DNA from: CBDUEF01 sp018063485
GTDB lineage: Bacteria > Pseudomonadota > Alphaproteobacteria > Rhodobacterales > Rhodobacteraceae
Reading direction: 5' to 3'
Assembly (NCBI GenBank): GCA_037045435.1
Contig: JBAOID010000025.1
Location: 10,072 to 74,071 of the forward strand
Length of the DNA stretch: 64,000 nucleotides
Below, one piece after another: positions 17,268 to 26,552 of this stretch; position 1 is the first letter of the stretch, and each line of letters opens with the position of its first letter. The translations under genes and the position numbers were made by a program. Below the pieces are notes generated by a model that was given only the letters and a program-made list of their open reading frames with translations, did not search any database and was not told the origin of the DNA.

Positions 17268-19136
17268 ATGGCAAAACCCCCCGAGACCGACGCCCCGAAG
17301 AAAAAACGCGGGCCCTCAGTGCTGGCTTGGGTGTTGATGGCGATGATCATCGGCGGCTTGGGTGGCTTTGGCGTCACCAATTTTGGCGGCGGCACCCAAA
17401 GTATCGGCACGGTCGGCACCCGCGAGATTGACGCCAATGATTACGCACGCGCGCTGAAACAGGAAATCAACGCCTTTTCCGCCCAGATCGGCCAACCGAT
17501 CGGCTTGCCACAGGCACAGGCCCTGGGCCTTGACCGTCAGGTCTTGCAACAGGTGATCACCCGTGCCGCGATTGACAATGAAAATGAGCGTATCGGCATT
17601 TCGGTCGGCGATGCGGTTGTGGCCGACCAGATCGCCGGGATGAACGCATTTCACTCCACTGCTGGCAGCTTTGACCGCGAAACCTATCGTCAAGCCCTTC
17701 AACGCAACAACATGACGGAATCCATCTTTGAGGCTGGCCTGCGTTCGGACCTGTCTCGCACCATCTTGCAAGGCGCGGTGGTTGGCGGCTTTGTCGCCCC
17801 CAAGGCGCTGGTCGATACACTTTACGCCTATGATGGCGAGCGGCGCGGCTATTCGCTTTTGCGCCTGCGTGAGGCTGATCTGCCAGCACCGCTGCCCGCC
17901 CCTTTCGACGCCGATCTGAAAACCTCTTACGATACCAATATCGCGGCCTTCACTCGCCCCGAAGCCAAGCGCATCACCTATGCCGAGGTGTTGCCTGACG
18001 ATCTGGCACAGACCATGCCGATTGACGACAAGGCTCTGCAAGATGCCTATAATTCCCGCCTGTCCGAGTTCCAGATCCCCGAAAAACGGCTGGTGGAACG
18101 CTTGGTCTTTGGCACCGAGGCCGAGGCCACTGCCGCCAAAGCCCGGCTGGACGCAGGCGAAACCTTTGAGGCCTTGGTGGCCGAGCGAAAATTGGCGCTT
18201 GATGATGTTGACCTTGGCGATGTGTCGAAATCTGATCTGGGTGCTGCCGGCGATGCGGTGTTTGCCCTTGCCTCGCCCGGCGTGGTTGGCCCTTTCATGT
18301 CCGATCTTGGCCCGGCGCTGTTTCGGATGAACGCAATTCTTGCCGCCCAGAACACCACTTTCGAAGCGGCCAAACCTGCCCTTTTGATCGAATTGCAAAC
18401 CGACGCCGCCCGCCGCGCCATCGGCGACAAGGTCAATGCGGTGGATGATGCACTGGCCGGCGGCGGCACCATCGAGGATGTGGCCAAAGAACAGGGCCTG
18501 AAAATCGCCACCACCGATTATGCCTCGGGCGCCGATGACAATGATCCGATCGCCGCCTATCCCGCCTTTCGCAAAGCCGCCGACAAAATGGCCGAGGGCG
18601 ATTATGCCGAGGCCGTCTTGCTTGATGACGGTGGCCTTGTGGTCTTGCGGGTCGACAGCACCATTCCCGCCACCGCGCGCCCGATTGAGGCGGTACATGA
18701 CAAACTGGTCGAGGCATGGACCGCCGCCGCGCTCGCCAAGGCCTTGGGCGACCATGCCGCAATCGTGAAAGCCGCCGTCGAAGGCGGCGCGTCGCTTGGC
18801 GCTTATGGCATCGTTTCCGTGGCCACCGACGCGGATCGGCGCAGCTTTGTCGAAGGCGCGCCGCCCAGCCTGATGCAGGCAGTTTTCGCTATGAAACCAG
18901 GCGATTTGCAGGTGATCGAGGGACCGGGCTTCACCGCCCTGTTGCGGCTTGATACCATCACCGCCGCCCCGGTTGATGGCGACGCCGCCAAGGCCGAACG
19001 CGAAACGCTGGCAACTGGCGCGCAACAGGCCATCGCATCCGACGCTTTCACGCTTTATTCCAATGCCCTGACGTCTGAGGCTGGAATTACGCTTGATCAA
19101 GCCGTGATCAATGCCGTTCACGCGCAATTCCGGTGA
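17268..19136 (+). CDS. ppiD: PpiD-type membrane-anchored peptidyl-prolyl isomerase
   Basis: The 622-residue protein has a short basic cytoplasmic start, one membrane helix (VLAWVLMAMIIGGLGGFGV, about residues 18-37), a SurA_N-type chaperone region with the GTREIDANDYARALKQEI start, and a central parvulin-like domain. This domain arrangement is that of PpiD, a periplasm-facing folding helper near the SecYEG translocon. The parvulin motifs are weak, so isomerase activity is uncertain. The 603-codon antisense ORF across it is a codon-bias shadow. trpE starts 7 bases downstream. Confidence 0.88.
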   Translation: MAKPPETDAPKKKRGPSVLAWVLMAMIIGGLGGFGVTNFGGGTQSIGTVGTREIDANDYARALKQEINAFSAQIGQPIGLPQAQALGLDRQVLQQVITRAAIDNENERIGISVGDAVVADQIAGMNAFHSTAGSFDRETYRQALQRNNMTESIFEAGLRSDLSRTILQGAVVGGFVAPKALVDTLYAYDGERRGYSLLRLREADLPAPLPAPFDADLKTSYDTNIAAFTRPEAKRITYAEVLPDDLAQTMPIDDKALQDAYNSRLSEFQIPEKRLVERLVFGTEAEATAAKARLDAGETFEALVAERKLALDDVDLGDVSKSDLGAAGDAVFALASPGVVGPFMSDLGPALFRMNAILAAQNTTFEAAKPALLIELQTDAARRAIGDKVNAVDDALAGGGTIEDVAKEQGLKIATTDYASGADDNDPIAAYPAFRKAADKMAEGDYAEAVLLDDGGLVVLRVDSTIPATARPIEAVHDKLVEAWTAAALAKALGDHAAIVKAAVEGGASLGAYGIVSVATDADRRSFVEGAPPSLMQAVFAMKPGDLQVIEGPGFTALLRLDTITAAPVDGDAAKAERETLATGAQQAIASDAFTLYSNALTSEAGITLDQAVINAVHAQFR

Positions 19137-19143
19137 GTTTGCG

Positions 19144-20655
19144 ATGAAACTCGAACCCTCTTTCGAGACATTTGAAACAGCGTGGAACCGCGGCGAAAAC
19201 CAACTGGTTTACGCCCGCCTGGCCGCCGATCTCGACACACCCGTATCGCTCATGCTGAAACTGGGTGAAGCCCGCACTGATACATTCATGCTGGAATCGG
19301 TCACCGGTGGAGAGGTGCGCGGGCGCTATTCGATCGTCGGCATGAAGCCCGACCTGATCTGGCGCTGCCAGGGCCCGAGGGCTGAAATCAACCGCGAGGC
19401 CCGCTTTGATCCGCAGGCCTTCGTGCCCCAATCCAAAGCCCCGCTTGACAGCCTGCGCACCCTGCTGGCCGAATGCCGCATCATCATGCCCGAGGGCTTG
19501 CCACCGGTAGCCGCAGGCCTCTTTGGCTATCTTGGCTATGACATGATCCGCTTGGTCGAGCATCTGCCCAACGTCAACCCCGATCCCATCGGCCTGCCCG
19601 ATGCTGTGCTGCTGCGCCCTTCGGTGGTGGCGGTGCTCGACGGCGTGAAGGGCGAAGTCACCATCGTCGCCCCCGCCTGGGCCGCCTCGGGCCTTTCGGC
19701 GCGCGCCGCCTATGCCCAGGCCGCCGAGCGGGTGATGGACAGCCTTCGCGACCTTGACCGCGCCGCTCCCCTGCCCCGCGATCTGGGCGAGGCTGCCCCG
19801 GTGGGCGAGGCCTGCTCCAATTTCACCCATGACGGCTATAAGGCTGCCGTGGAAAAAGCCAAGGACTACATCCGCGCCGGCGACATTTTCCAAGTGGTGC
19901 CAAGCCAACGCTGGGCGCAACGGTTCGAGTTGCCCCCCTTTGCCTTTTACCGCAGCTTGCGCCGCACCAACCCTTCACCCTTCATGTTCTTCTTCAACTT
20001 CGGCGGCTTTCAAGTCGTCGGCGCCAGCCCCGAGATCCTTGTCCGCCTGCGCGACGGCGAGGTCACCGTCCGCCCCATCGCCGGCACCCGCAAACGCGGG
20101 ACCACGCCCGAGGATGACAAGGCGCAGGAACTTGATCTATTGGCCGACAAGAAAGAACTCGCCGAACATCTGATGCTGCTCGACCTTGGCCGCAACGACG
20201 TGGGCCGCGTGGCCAAGATCGGCACCGTGAAACTCACCGAGCAATTCATCATCGAGCGTTACAGCCACGTCATGCACATCGTCTCAAACGTGGTGGGTCA
20301 GATTTCGCGATGGCGAAGACGCGCTGTCGGCGCTGCTTGCAGGCCTGCCCGCTGGCACGGTTTCCGGCGCGCCCAAGGTGCGCGCGATGGAGATCATCGA
20401 CGAGTTGGAACCCGAAAAGCGCGGCGCTTTACGGCGGCGGCGTCGGCTATTTCGCCGCCAATGGCGAGATGGATTTCTGCATCGCCCTGCGCACCTGCCG
20501 TTCTGAAGGACGAAACCCTGTATATTCAGGCCGGTGGCGGCGTCGTCTATGATAGCGACCCCGAATCCGAGTTTCAGGAAACCGTCAACAAATCCCGCGC
20601 CCTGCGCCGTGCGGCGGAAGACGCAGGGATTTTCGCCCGTCGCGGCAACACCTGA
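19144..20655 (+). CDS. trpE: anthranilate synthase component I, internal frame breaks
   Basis: The open frame runs end to end (503 residues), but residues ~385-460 are out of phase. The correct frames there read through DALSALLAGLPAGTVSGAPK, VRAMEIIDELEP and YGGGVGYFAANGEMDFCIAL, so compensating indels lie near 20300, 20435 and 20505. Clear TrpE motifs are the tryptophan-feedback LLES region (MLESVTGGEVRGRYS), IFQVVPSQRW, GASPEILVR, and PIAGTRKRG before the breaks, then YIQAGGGVVYDSDPE after. It makes anthranilate from chorismate with TrpG. trpG, trpD and trpC lie downstream, separated by a minus-strand gene. Confidence 0.92.
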   Translation: MKLEPSFETFETAWNRGENQLVYARLAADLDTPVSLMLKLGEARTDTFMLESVTGGEVRGRYSIVGMKPDLIWRCQGPRAEINREARFDPQAFVPQSKAPLDSLRTLLAECRIIMPEGLPPVAAGLFGYLGYDMIRLVEHLPNVNPDPIGLPDAVLLRPSVVAVLDGVKGEVTIVAPAWAASGLSARAAYAQAAERVMDSLRDLDRAAPLPRDLGEAAPVGEACSNFTHDGYKAAVEKAKDYIRAGDIFQVVPSQRWAQRFELPPFAFYRSLRRTNPSPFMFFFNFGGFQVVGASPEILVRLRDGEVTVRPIAGTRKRGTTPEDDKAQELDLLADKKELAEHLMLLDLGRNDVGRVAKIGTVKLTEQFIIERYSHVMHIVSNVVGQISRWRRRAVGAACRPARWHGFRRAQGARDGDHRRVGTRKARRFTAAASAISPPMARWISASPCAPAVLKDETLYIQAGGGVVYDSDPESEFQETVNKSRALRRAAEDAGIFARRGNT

Positions 20656-20656
20656 T

Positions 20657-22237
20657 CTATTTCGTCTGCATCACCGCCGAGGCGGGCGCCATTGAAACCG
20701 AGGCCGCGCGCCCTTCGACCGTCCACTCCAACAGGGCCGTTATGGTTTCGGGCCGCGTATGGCCCACCACCACAACCTGACCCTCCTGCGCCGCCTTGAA
20801 CGCCGCCCGATCCAGATAGCGCCGGATCACAGGTGCCTCTTCACTGCCGCCGTCGATCAGCCGAAACACCTTGGCTGCGGGCAGATCCTCGCGCCGCGCT
20901 TCCTGATCGGCGGCATTCAGCCCCCGGTCATAGGTCAACATCCCGCGCCCCTGCGCCTTGAGGATACTGACCACCTGCGCAGACAGCGCGCGATTGTCCT
21001 GAAACCCGCCAGAGTCCAGATCAAGCAACCCAACCGACTCGGGCAAGGCAGCGGAAATGGCTTGCAGGCTTTGTTCCAGATCGCCGGGTGTCGCCCCCTC
21101 GGGGATGCCTTTCGCCAAGATCAGCACCTCCTGACCGGCCGCGCGGTAGATCTGCTCTGCCTCGGTGGCATTTGCGGCCAATGGATCAACCGCAAAAGTC
21201 ACCGCAAAGGGCAGCGCGGCCAGCTTAGCACGGTCCAGATCCTTGGACCCGTCATCAATTAACACCACGGCAAAGCGTGGCTTATCGCCTTGGGCAATAT
21301 AGCTGCGCGCGTAGCGTTTCAGGCGTGTCAGATCTTCGGAAACGTCCGGAACCTGATCAACCGCTGGCGCATCCGCCTGTCCGATATGGGGCAAGCGGCC
21401 TTCACTGGTGGCCGAAGGCAGGCCGGTATCGGGCGCAATCACCGCAGGCTCGGTTACCTCGGTCATTTCCGGCACGACAGGCTCGATCTTTGCTGTCTCG
21501 GGCACGGGTTGCGCCTCAGGGGCGATCTCAACCTGCGGCAAGGCAGCCGGGTCTTGTACCGTCGCGGCGCCGATCTGCGGCATAGGCGCGGGTGTCACTT
21601 CTGCCGGGCCGGGGGGAGCCTCGGGGGCCGGGCCGGGTTGCAACAGGACTTCTTTCACTTCCGGCACTGGTGGCAGTGGCAATTGCACAACTGCCGGGGG
21701 CGCATCAGACGCCGAAGGCGAAACATCCAGACCCGGAGGAACCACAGATCCAACCGGGGCCATATCCGCTGTTACCTGCGGGGATGTGACACTCCCGGTT
21801 GCCATAGCTGCGGCTTCGGGCGCATCGGCCAGAACCTGAGGCGGCGATTCGGCTTCCGGTTGGGGTGCCGCTTCGGCAACCGGAGCCACATCTGGCACGG
21901 GTGCAGGTTGCGGCAGAGCCTCGATCACGACAGGTGCAACCCCGGTCAGATCCGTGGGGCCAGTGCCAGTTGCCGCAGGCATGACCGCCGCAGGATCCCC
22001 TTGTACAGGCGCCTCGGTCTGTGCCGCAACAACGGGAGCCGTGACGGTGGCGACCGGAACGGCTGGTTCGGGTTGCACTGCGGCCAGAGTATCGGAGGGG
22101 ACAATGACAGCCGTTGGCGTTTGAAGCGGGGCGTCCCCACCTCCGCCGGGCAGTGGCGCAACTTCAGAGATGATCGCAAGACCCAGGCCTGCAACCACAG
22201 TCCCCCAGGCCACTCCCGCCATAAAATTTCGGATCAC
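20657..22237 (-). CDS. divergent polysaccharide deacetylase family protein
   Basis: The C-terminal ~210 residues form a divergent polysaccharide deacetylase domain: RFAVVLIDDGSKDLDRAKL, VTFAVDPLAANATEAEQIYR, ILAKGIPEGATPGDLEQSL, and a late GQVVVVGHTRPETITALLEW. The middle ~280 residues are a low-complexity Pro/Ala/Val/Glu linker, and the N-terminus has one membrane segment (FMAGVAWGTVVAGLGLAII). This suggests an anchored periplasmic or wall-spanning protein. I favour the GTG at 22237, just after GGCGGAGGCGCGGA; the ORF is open to 22372. The gene sits between trpE and trpG on the opposite strand. Confidence 0.82.
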   Translation of the reverse strand: MIRNFMAGVAWGTVVAGLGLAIISEVAPLPGGGGDAPLQTPTAVIVPSDTLAAVQPEPAVPVATVTAPVVAAQTEAPVQGDPAAVMPAATGTGPTDLTGVAPVVIEALPQPAPVPDVAPVAEAAPQPEAESPPQVLADAPEAAAMATGSVTSPQVTADMAPVGSVVPPGLDVSPSASDAPPAVVQLPLPPVPEVKEVLLQPGPAPEAPPGPAEVTPAPMPQIGAATVQDPAALPQVEIAPEAQPVPETAKIEPVVPEMTEVTEPAVIAPDTGLPSATSEGRLPHIGQADAPAVDQVPDVSEDLTRLKRYARSYIAQGDKPRFAVVLIDDGSKDLDRAKLAALPFAVTFAVDPLAANATEAEQIYRAAGQEVLILAKGIPEGATPGDLEQSLQAISAALPESVGLLDLDSGGFQDNRALSAQVVSILKAQGRGMLTYDRGLNAADQEARREDLPAAKVFRLIDGGSEEAPVIRRYLDRAAFKAAQEGQVVVVGHTRPETITALLEWTVEGRAASVSMAPASAVMQTK

Positions 22238-22352
22238 TCCGCGCCTCCGCCCAATATATGCGTCACTTGCCCTTGACGCCCCCTGCCTGCTCTGACCATC
22301 TATAACCCGATGCGCCTGACGCTTCATCCCCTTTCCTGTCGGACCTTGCAAG

Positions 22353-22940
22353 ATGCTGCTTCTGATCGACAACTATGACAGCTTTACCTACAATCTCGTG
22401 CATTATCTGGGCGAGCTTGGTGCCGAGGTGAAAGTGGCGCGCAATGATGCGCTGACGGTGCAGGACGCACTGGCCCTGCGCCCGGAACTGATCGTGCTGT
22501 CGCCCGGCCCCTGCGACCCGGCGGCGGCAGGCATCTGTATTCCCTTGACCCGTGCTGCGGCTGCCGCAGATGTGCCGCTTTTGGGCGTTTGTCTGGGGCA
22601 TCAAGCCATTGGCGAGGCCTTCGGCGGCAAGGTGGTCCGTTGCCATGAAATCGTGCATGGCAAAATGGGCATGATGCACCATAGAAACAGCGGCATTTTC
22701 AATGGCTTGCCCTCGCCCTTTGCCGCAACCCGCTATCACAGTCTGGTGGTGGAACGCGAAAGCCTGCCCGATTGCCTTGAGGTCACCTCCTGGCTCGAAG
22801 ATGGCACCATCATGGGGCTGCGCCACCGCGAAAAGCTGATCGAGGGTGTGCAGTTCCATCCCGAATCCATCGCCTCGGAACATGGCCACCAATTGCTGAA
22901 AAACTTTCTCGATGCCGCCCGCGCCAAGGTTCCCGCATGA
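22353..22940 (+). CDS. trpG: anthranilate synthase component II (glutamine amidotransferase)
   Basis: This 195-residue class I glutamine amidotransferase has LLIDNYDSFTYNLVHYLGEL, LSPGPCDPAAAGI, the nucleophile LLGVCLGHQAIGEAFGG and the His/Glu pair in EGVQFHPESIASEHG. It supplies ammonia to TrpE for anthranilate synthesis and may also serve PabB. Its stop overlaps the trpD start (ATGA), so translation is coupled. Confidence 0.95.
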   Translation: MLLLIDNYDSFTYNLVHYLGELGAEVKVARNDALTVQDALALRPELIVLSPGPCDPAAAGICIPLTRAAAAADVPLLGVCLGHQAIGEAFGGKVVRCHEIVHGKMGMMHHRNSGIFNGLPSPFAATRYHSLVVERESLPDCLEVTSWLEDGTIMGLRHREKLIEGVQFHPESIASEHGHQLLKNFLDAARAKVPA

Positions 22941-23950
22941 GCGATATCCTGCGCCCTCTGATCGGCATCGCCGCGACCCGCCCGCTGACCCGAGCCGAGG
23001 CCGAAACCGCGTTTTCCGCGCTTTTCAACGGTGAAGGCACCCCTGCCCAAATGGGCGGGTTCCTGATGACCCTGCGCACGCGCGGAGAGACGGTCGATGA
23101 ATATGCCGCCGCTGCAAGCGTCATGCGCGCCAAATGCAACCCAGTGCGCGCTCCCAAAGGTGCCATGGACATCGTTGGCACCGGTGGAGACGCCAAGGGC
23201 ACGCTCAACATCTCCACCGCCACCGCCTTTGTCGTGGCAGGCTGCGGTGTGCCGGTGGCCAAACACGGCAACCGCAATCTTTCTTCGAAATCAGGGGCTT
23301 CGGACGCCCTTACCGAGCTTGGGCTGAATGTCATGGTCGGCGCCGAAGTCGTAGAGAAATGCCTGTCTCAGGCCGGGATCGGTTTCATGATGGCCCCCAT
23401 GCACCACCCTGCCACCCGCCACGTCATGCCGGTGCGGATGGAGCTTGGCACCCGCACCATCTTCAATATCCTTGGGCCTCTGACCAACCCCGCCGGGGTA
23501 AAACGCCAGCTCACCGGCGCGTTTTCCGCCGATCTGATCCGCCCGATGGCCGAAACCCTGCGCGCACTCGGATCTGAGAAGGCGTGGCTGGTGCACGGCG
23601 GCGACGGTACCGATGAAATATCCATCGCCGCCCCCACTGCTGTGGCGGCATTGGAAAAGGGCCAGATCCGCGAATTCACCGTGCACCCCGAGGATGCAGG
23701 CCTGCCGGTGCATCCTTTTGAGGCGATCATGGGCGGCACCCCGGCCGAAAACGCCACCGCCTTTCGCGCGCTGCTTGATGGTGCCGCCAGCGCCTACCGC
23801 GATGCGGTGTTGCTCAACAGCGCAGCGGCTCTGATGGTGGCAGATATGGTCGCCACCTTGAAAGAGGGGGTGGAACATGCCCGCACCTCGATAGATTCTG
23901 GTGCGGCAAAAGCACGCGTTGCCGCCCTGGTCCGCATTACCAACGCCTGA
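22937..23950 (+). CDS. trpD: anthranilate phosphoribosyltransferase
   Basis: The 337-residue product has the TrpD fingerprints DIVGTGGDAKGTLNISTA (PRPP/anthranilate site), KHGNRNLSSKSGASDALTEL, FMMAPMHHPATRHVMPVR and NILGPLTNPA. It attaches phosphoribose to anthranilate. trpC follows after a 50-base gap on the same strand. Confidence 0.96.
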   Translation: MSDILRPLIGIAATRPLTRAEAETAFSALFNGEGTPAQMGGFLMTLRTRGETVDEYAAAASVMRAKCNPVRAPKGAMDIVGTGGDAKGTLNISTATAFVVAGCGVPVAKHGNRNLSSKSGASDALTELGLNVMVGAEVVEKCLSQAGIGFMMAPMHHPATRHVMPVRMELGTRTIFNILGPLTNPAGVKRQLTGAFSADLIRPMAETLRALGSEKAWLVHGGDGTDEISIAAPTAVAALEKGQIREFTVHPEDAGLPVHPFEAIMGGTPAENATAFRALLDGAASAYRDAVLLNSAAALMVADMVATLKEGVEHARTSIDSGAAKARVAALVRITNA

Positions 23951-24000
23951 ACGGGCGGCCCGCCCTTTCCTTCCCCCTCTATCTTGGCTAGGTCTATGAC

Positions 24001-24814
24001 ATGAGCACCATTCTGGACCGGATCAAAACCTATAAACTCGAAGAAATCGCGGCCCGCAAAGCCGCAATGCCTTTGGGCGAACTCCAAGATCGCGCCCGCG
24101 CTGCCGCCACCCCACGCGGCTTTGCCCGTGCCCTGGCCGATGCAGCGGCCAATGGCTATGGCTTGATTGCCGAAATCAAGAAAGCCAGCCCGTCCAAAGG
24201 CCTGATCCGCGCCGATTTCGACGTACCCGCCCTCGCCCGCGCCTATGAGGCCGGGCGGTGCGACCTGCCTGTCGGTGCTGACCGATGGGCCTTCCTTTCA
24301 GGGCGCCGATGAGTTTCTGACCGCAGCGCATGCCGCAGTAAAGCTGCCCTGCCTGCGCAAGGATTTCCTCTTTGACCCTTATCAGGTGGCGGAAGCCCGC
24401 GCCCTGAACGCCGATTGCATCCTGATCATCATGGCCGCTCTTTCCGATGATCAGGCCATCGAGCTGGAATCAGCGGCCTCCGATTTCGGCATGGATGCCC
24501 TGATTGAAGTGCATGACCGCGAAGAACTTGAGCGCGCGGCAAAACTGAAATCGCGCCTGATCGGTATCAACAACCGAAATCTGCATACCTTTGAACTCAC
24601 GCTCGATACTACCCGCGATCTTGCCCGGCGTGTGCCTGAAGACCGCCTGATCGTGTCGGAAAGCGGCTTTTTCACCCCGCAAGACCTTGCCGATGTCGCA
24701 GCCTACGGTGCGCGCTGTTTCCTGATCGGCGAAAGCCTGATGCGACAGGCAGATGTCACCGCCGCCACCCGCGCGATCCTCGCCAAACCGCTCACCTCCG
24801 AGCGCGGCGCATGA
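24001..24814 (+). CDS. trpC: indole-3-glycerol phosphate synthase, one frame break
   Basis: The N-terminal frame from 24001 has MSTILDRIKTYKLEEIAARK, IAEIKKASPSKGLIR and ARAYEAG. Near 24256 the frame shifts by one base and continues as GGATCLSVLTDGPSFQGADE, CLRKDFLFDPYQV, LIGINNRNLHTFE and VSESGFFTPQDL to the stop at 24814. Together they give the usual ~270 residues. The enzyme closes the indole ring in tryptophan synthesis. Its stop overlaps the moaC start. Confidence 0.92.
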
Positions 24815-25287
24815 GCGGGCTTTCCCATTTCGACGACCAGGGGCAGGCCCATATGGTCGATGTCTCGGCCAAGCCGGTGACAGCGCGCATCGCCACCGCC
24901 ACCGGTTCCGTGCGGATGAGCGCCGAAACCCTTGCTCTGATCACCGAAGGCCGCGCCAAAAAGGGCGATGTCTTGGGCATTGCCCGGCTTGCGGGCATCA
25001 TGGCCGCCAAGAAAACCGCCGATCTGATCCCGCTCTGCCACCCCTTGCCCATCACCAAAGTGTCGCTTGATCTGGTGCCAGACCCGGCCCTTCCCGGCGT
25101 GATCGTAACGGCCACCGTCAAGACCGGCGGGCAAACCGGGGTTGAGATGGAGGCGCTTACCGCCGTCTCGGTCGCCTGCCTGACCATCTATGACATGGTC
25201 AAGGCGGTCGAGAAATCCATGGTGATCTCCGATATCCGCTTATTGCTGAAAGATGGCGGAAAATCAGGGCTATACGAGGCGAAGTGA
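24811..25287 (+). CDS. moaC: cyclic pyranopterin monophosphate synthase
   Basis: The 158-residue protein is a full MoaC: MVDVSAKPVTARIATATGSV, AGIMAAKKTADLIPLCHPLP, TGVEMEALTAVSVACLTIYD and MVKAVEKSMVISDI. It converts the GTP-derived intermediate from MoaA into cyclic pyranopterin for molybdenum cofactor. Its stop overlaps the start of moeA. Confidence 0.96.
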   Translation: MSGLSHFDDQGQAHMVDVSAKPVTARIATATGSVRMSAETLALITEGRAKKGDVLGIARLAGIMAAKKTADLIPLCHPLPITKVSLDLVPDPALPGVIVTATVKTGGQTGVEMEALTAVSVACLTIYDMVKAVEKSMVISDIRLLLKDGGKSGLYEAK

Positions 25288-26471
25288 TGATTTCAGTCGA
25301 AGATGCTCTCGCCCGCGTTCTGGCCCTTGCTGCCCCATTGCCGCCCGAAACCGTCGCCCTGCGTGAGGCCTGTGGCCGCGTGCTTGCCGTCCCCGCGCTT
25401 GCCCGGCTGACACAACCGCCTTTTGACGCCTCGGCGATGGATGGCTACGCCTTGGGCCGGGTCGGGGCCAGCGGCGACAGCTTTACCGTCATCGGCGAAT
25501 CCGGCGCGGGCCATGGCTTTGCAGGCCAACTTGCCCCCGATCAAGCCATCCGCATCTTTACCGGTGCGCCGCTTCCCCAAGGCGCCGCAACCATTGTCAT
25601 TCAGGAAAACACCACGGTTTCCGGCGCCCTGATCACCCTCACCGCCGACACCGCCGCCCGCGACAATATCCGCCCGCGCGGCCAGGATTTCGCCCAAGGT
25701 CAAGCCCTCGCTGCCCCGCGCCTCCTCAGACCCAATGACCTGGCGCTGCTGGCCTCGATGAACATCCCCGAGGTCTTTGTCACCCGCCGACCCATCGTCG
25801 CCCTCATCGGCACCGGCGATGAGTTGGTGATGCCCGGCGAAACCCCCGGCCCCGATCAGATCATCGCCTCGAACAGTTTCGCCCTTGCCGCCATGGTTCA
25901 GGCGGCGGGGGCCGAGGCCCGGATGCTGCCCATCGCCCGCGATACCGAGGCGGACCTGCGCATGGTCTTCAGCCTGACCGAGGGGGCCGATCTGATTGTC
26001 ACCATCGGCGGTGCATCGGTAGGCGATCACGATCTGGTCGGCAAGGTCGCCGCCGATCTGGGGCTGGAACGCGCCTTCTGGAAAATCGCCATGCGCCCCG
26101 GAAAACCGCTGATGGCGGGCAAGTTGGGCGGCATCCCGATGCTGGGCCTGCCCGGCAATCCGGTGTCGGCCATCGTTTGCGCCCATCTCTTCCTGTTACC
26201 GCTGCTGCGCGCCATGCAAGGCCTGCCCGATCCCGCCCCACAAACCCGCCGCGCCCGGCTTTCCTCCGATCAACCTGCCAACGGCCCCCGCACGCATTAC
26301 ATGCGCGCGCGCCTTGCTGATGCGCCCGATGGCCTGCCCACGATAACGCCCTTCGACAGCCAGGACTCGGCACTTTTGTCGATCCTGACCGAGGCCGACG
26401 CCTTGCTGATCCGCCCGGTGAATGATGGGCCACGCAGGGCGGGTGAGGCGATGGATTACTTGCCGATCTAG
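25287..26471 (+). CDS. moeA: molybdopterin molybdenumtransferase
   Basis: The 394-residue protein has the MoeA layout: an N-terminal MISVEDALARVL, PPFDASAMDGYA, IFTGAPLPQGA, an MPT-binding-like GTGDELV, VTIGGASVGDHD, MRPGKPLMAG and GLPGNPVSA. It inserts molybdate into adenylylated molybdopterin. A GTG three bases upstream is an alternative start. The stop lies about 80 bases before lexA. Confidence 0.95.
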   Translation: MISVEDALARVLALAAPLPPETVALREACGRVLAVPALARLTQPPFDASAMDGYALGRVGASGDSFTVIGESGAGHGFAGQLAPDQAIRIFTGAPLPQGAATIVIQENTTVSGALITLTADTAARDNIRPRGQDFAQGQALAAPRLLRPNDLALLASMNIPEVFVTRRPIVALIGTGDELVMPGETPGPDQIIASNSFALAAMVQAAGAEARMLPIARDTEADLRMVFSLTEGADLIVTIGGASVGDHDLVGKVAADLGLERAFWKIAMRPGKPLMAGKLGGIPMLGLPGNPVSAIVCAHLFLLPLLRAMQGLPDPAPQTRRARLSSDQPANGPRTHYMRARLADAPDGLPTITPFDSQDSALLSILTEADALLIRPVNDGPRRAGEAMDYLPI

Positions 26472-26506
26472 ATGCGACAGAATGGCAAAGGCTTGACACA
26501 AAGCAA

Positions 26507-26521
26507 GAACGCTGCCAGAAC
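26507..26521. promoter_or_regulatory. LexA (SOS) box upstream of lexA
   Basis: The sequence GAAC-gctgcca-GAAC is exactly GAAC-N7-GAAC, the reverse form of the alphaproteobacterial SOS box GTTC-N7-GTTC. It lies about 30 bases before the lexA start and downstream of a TTGACA hexamer (26493-26498) that could be the -35 element. LexA bound here would block its own promoter. Confidence 0.8.
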
Positions 26522-26552
26522 AGAGCAACAACACTGGCAACCAGGGGGCGAT

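Noticed and set aside
17316..19127. 603-codon antisense ORF across ppiD
   Set aside because: High GC codon bias leaves the complement free of stops; the sequence has no family pattern, whereas the plus strand is a clear PpiD.
21290..22276. 328-codon plus-strand ORF opposite the Pro/Ala linker
   Set aside because: It is the mirror of low-complexity GC-rich coding and gives an Arg/Cys/Gly-rich unnatural protein.
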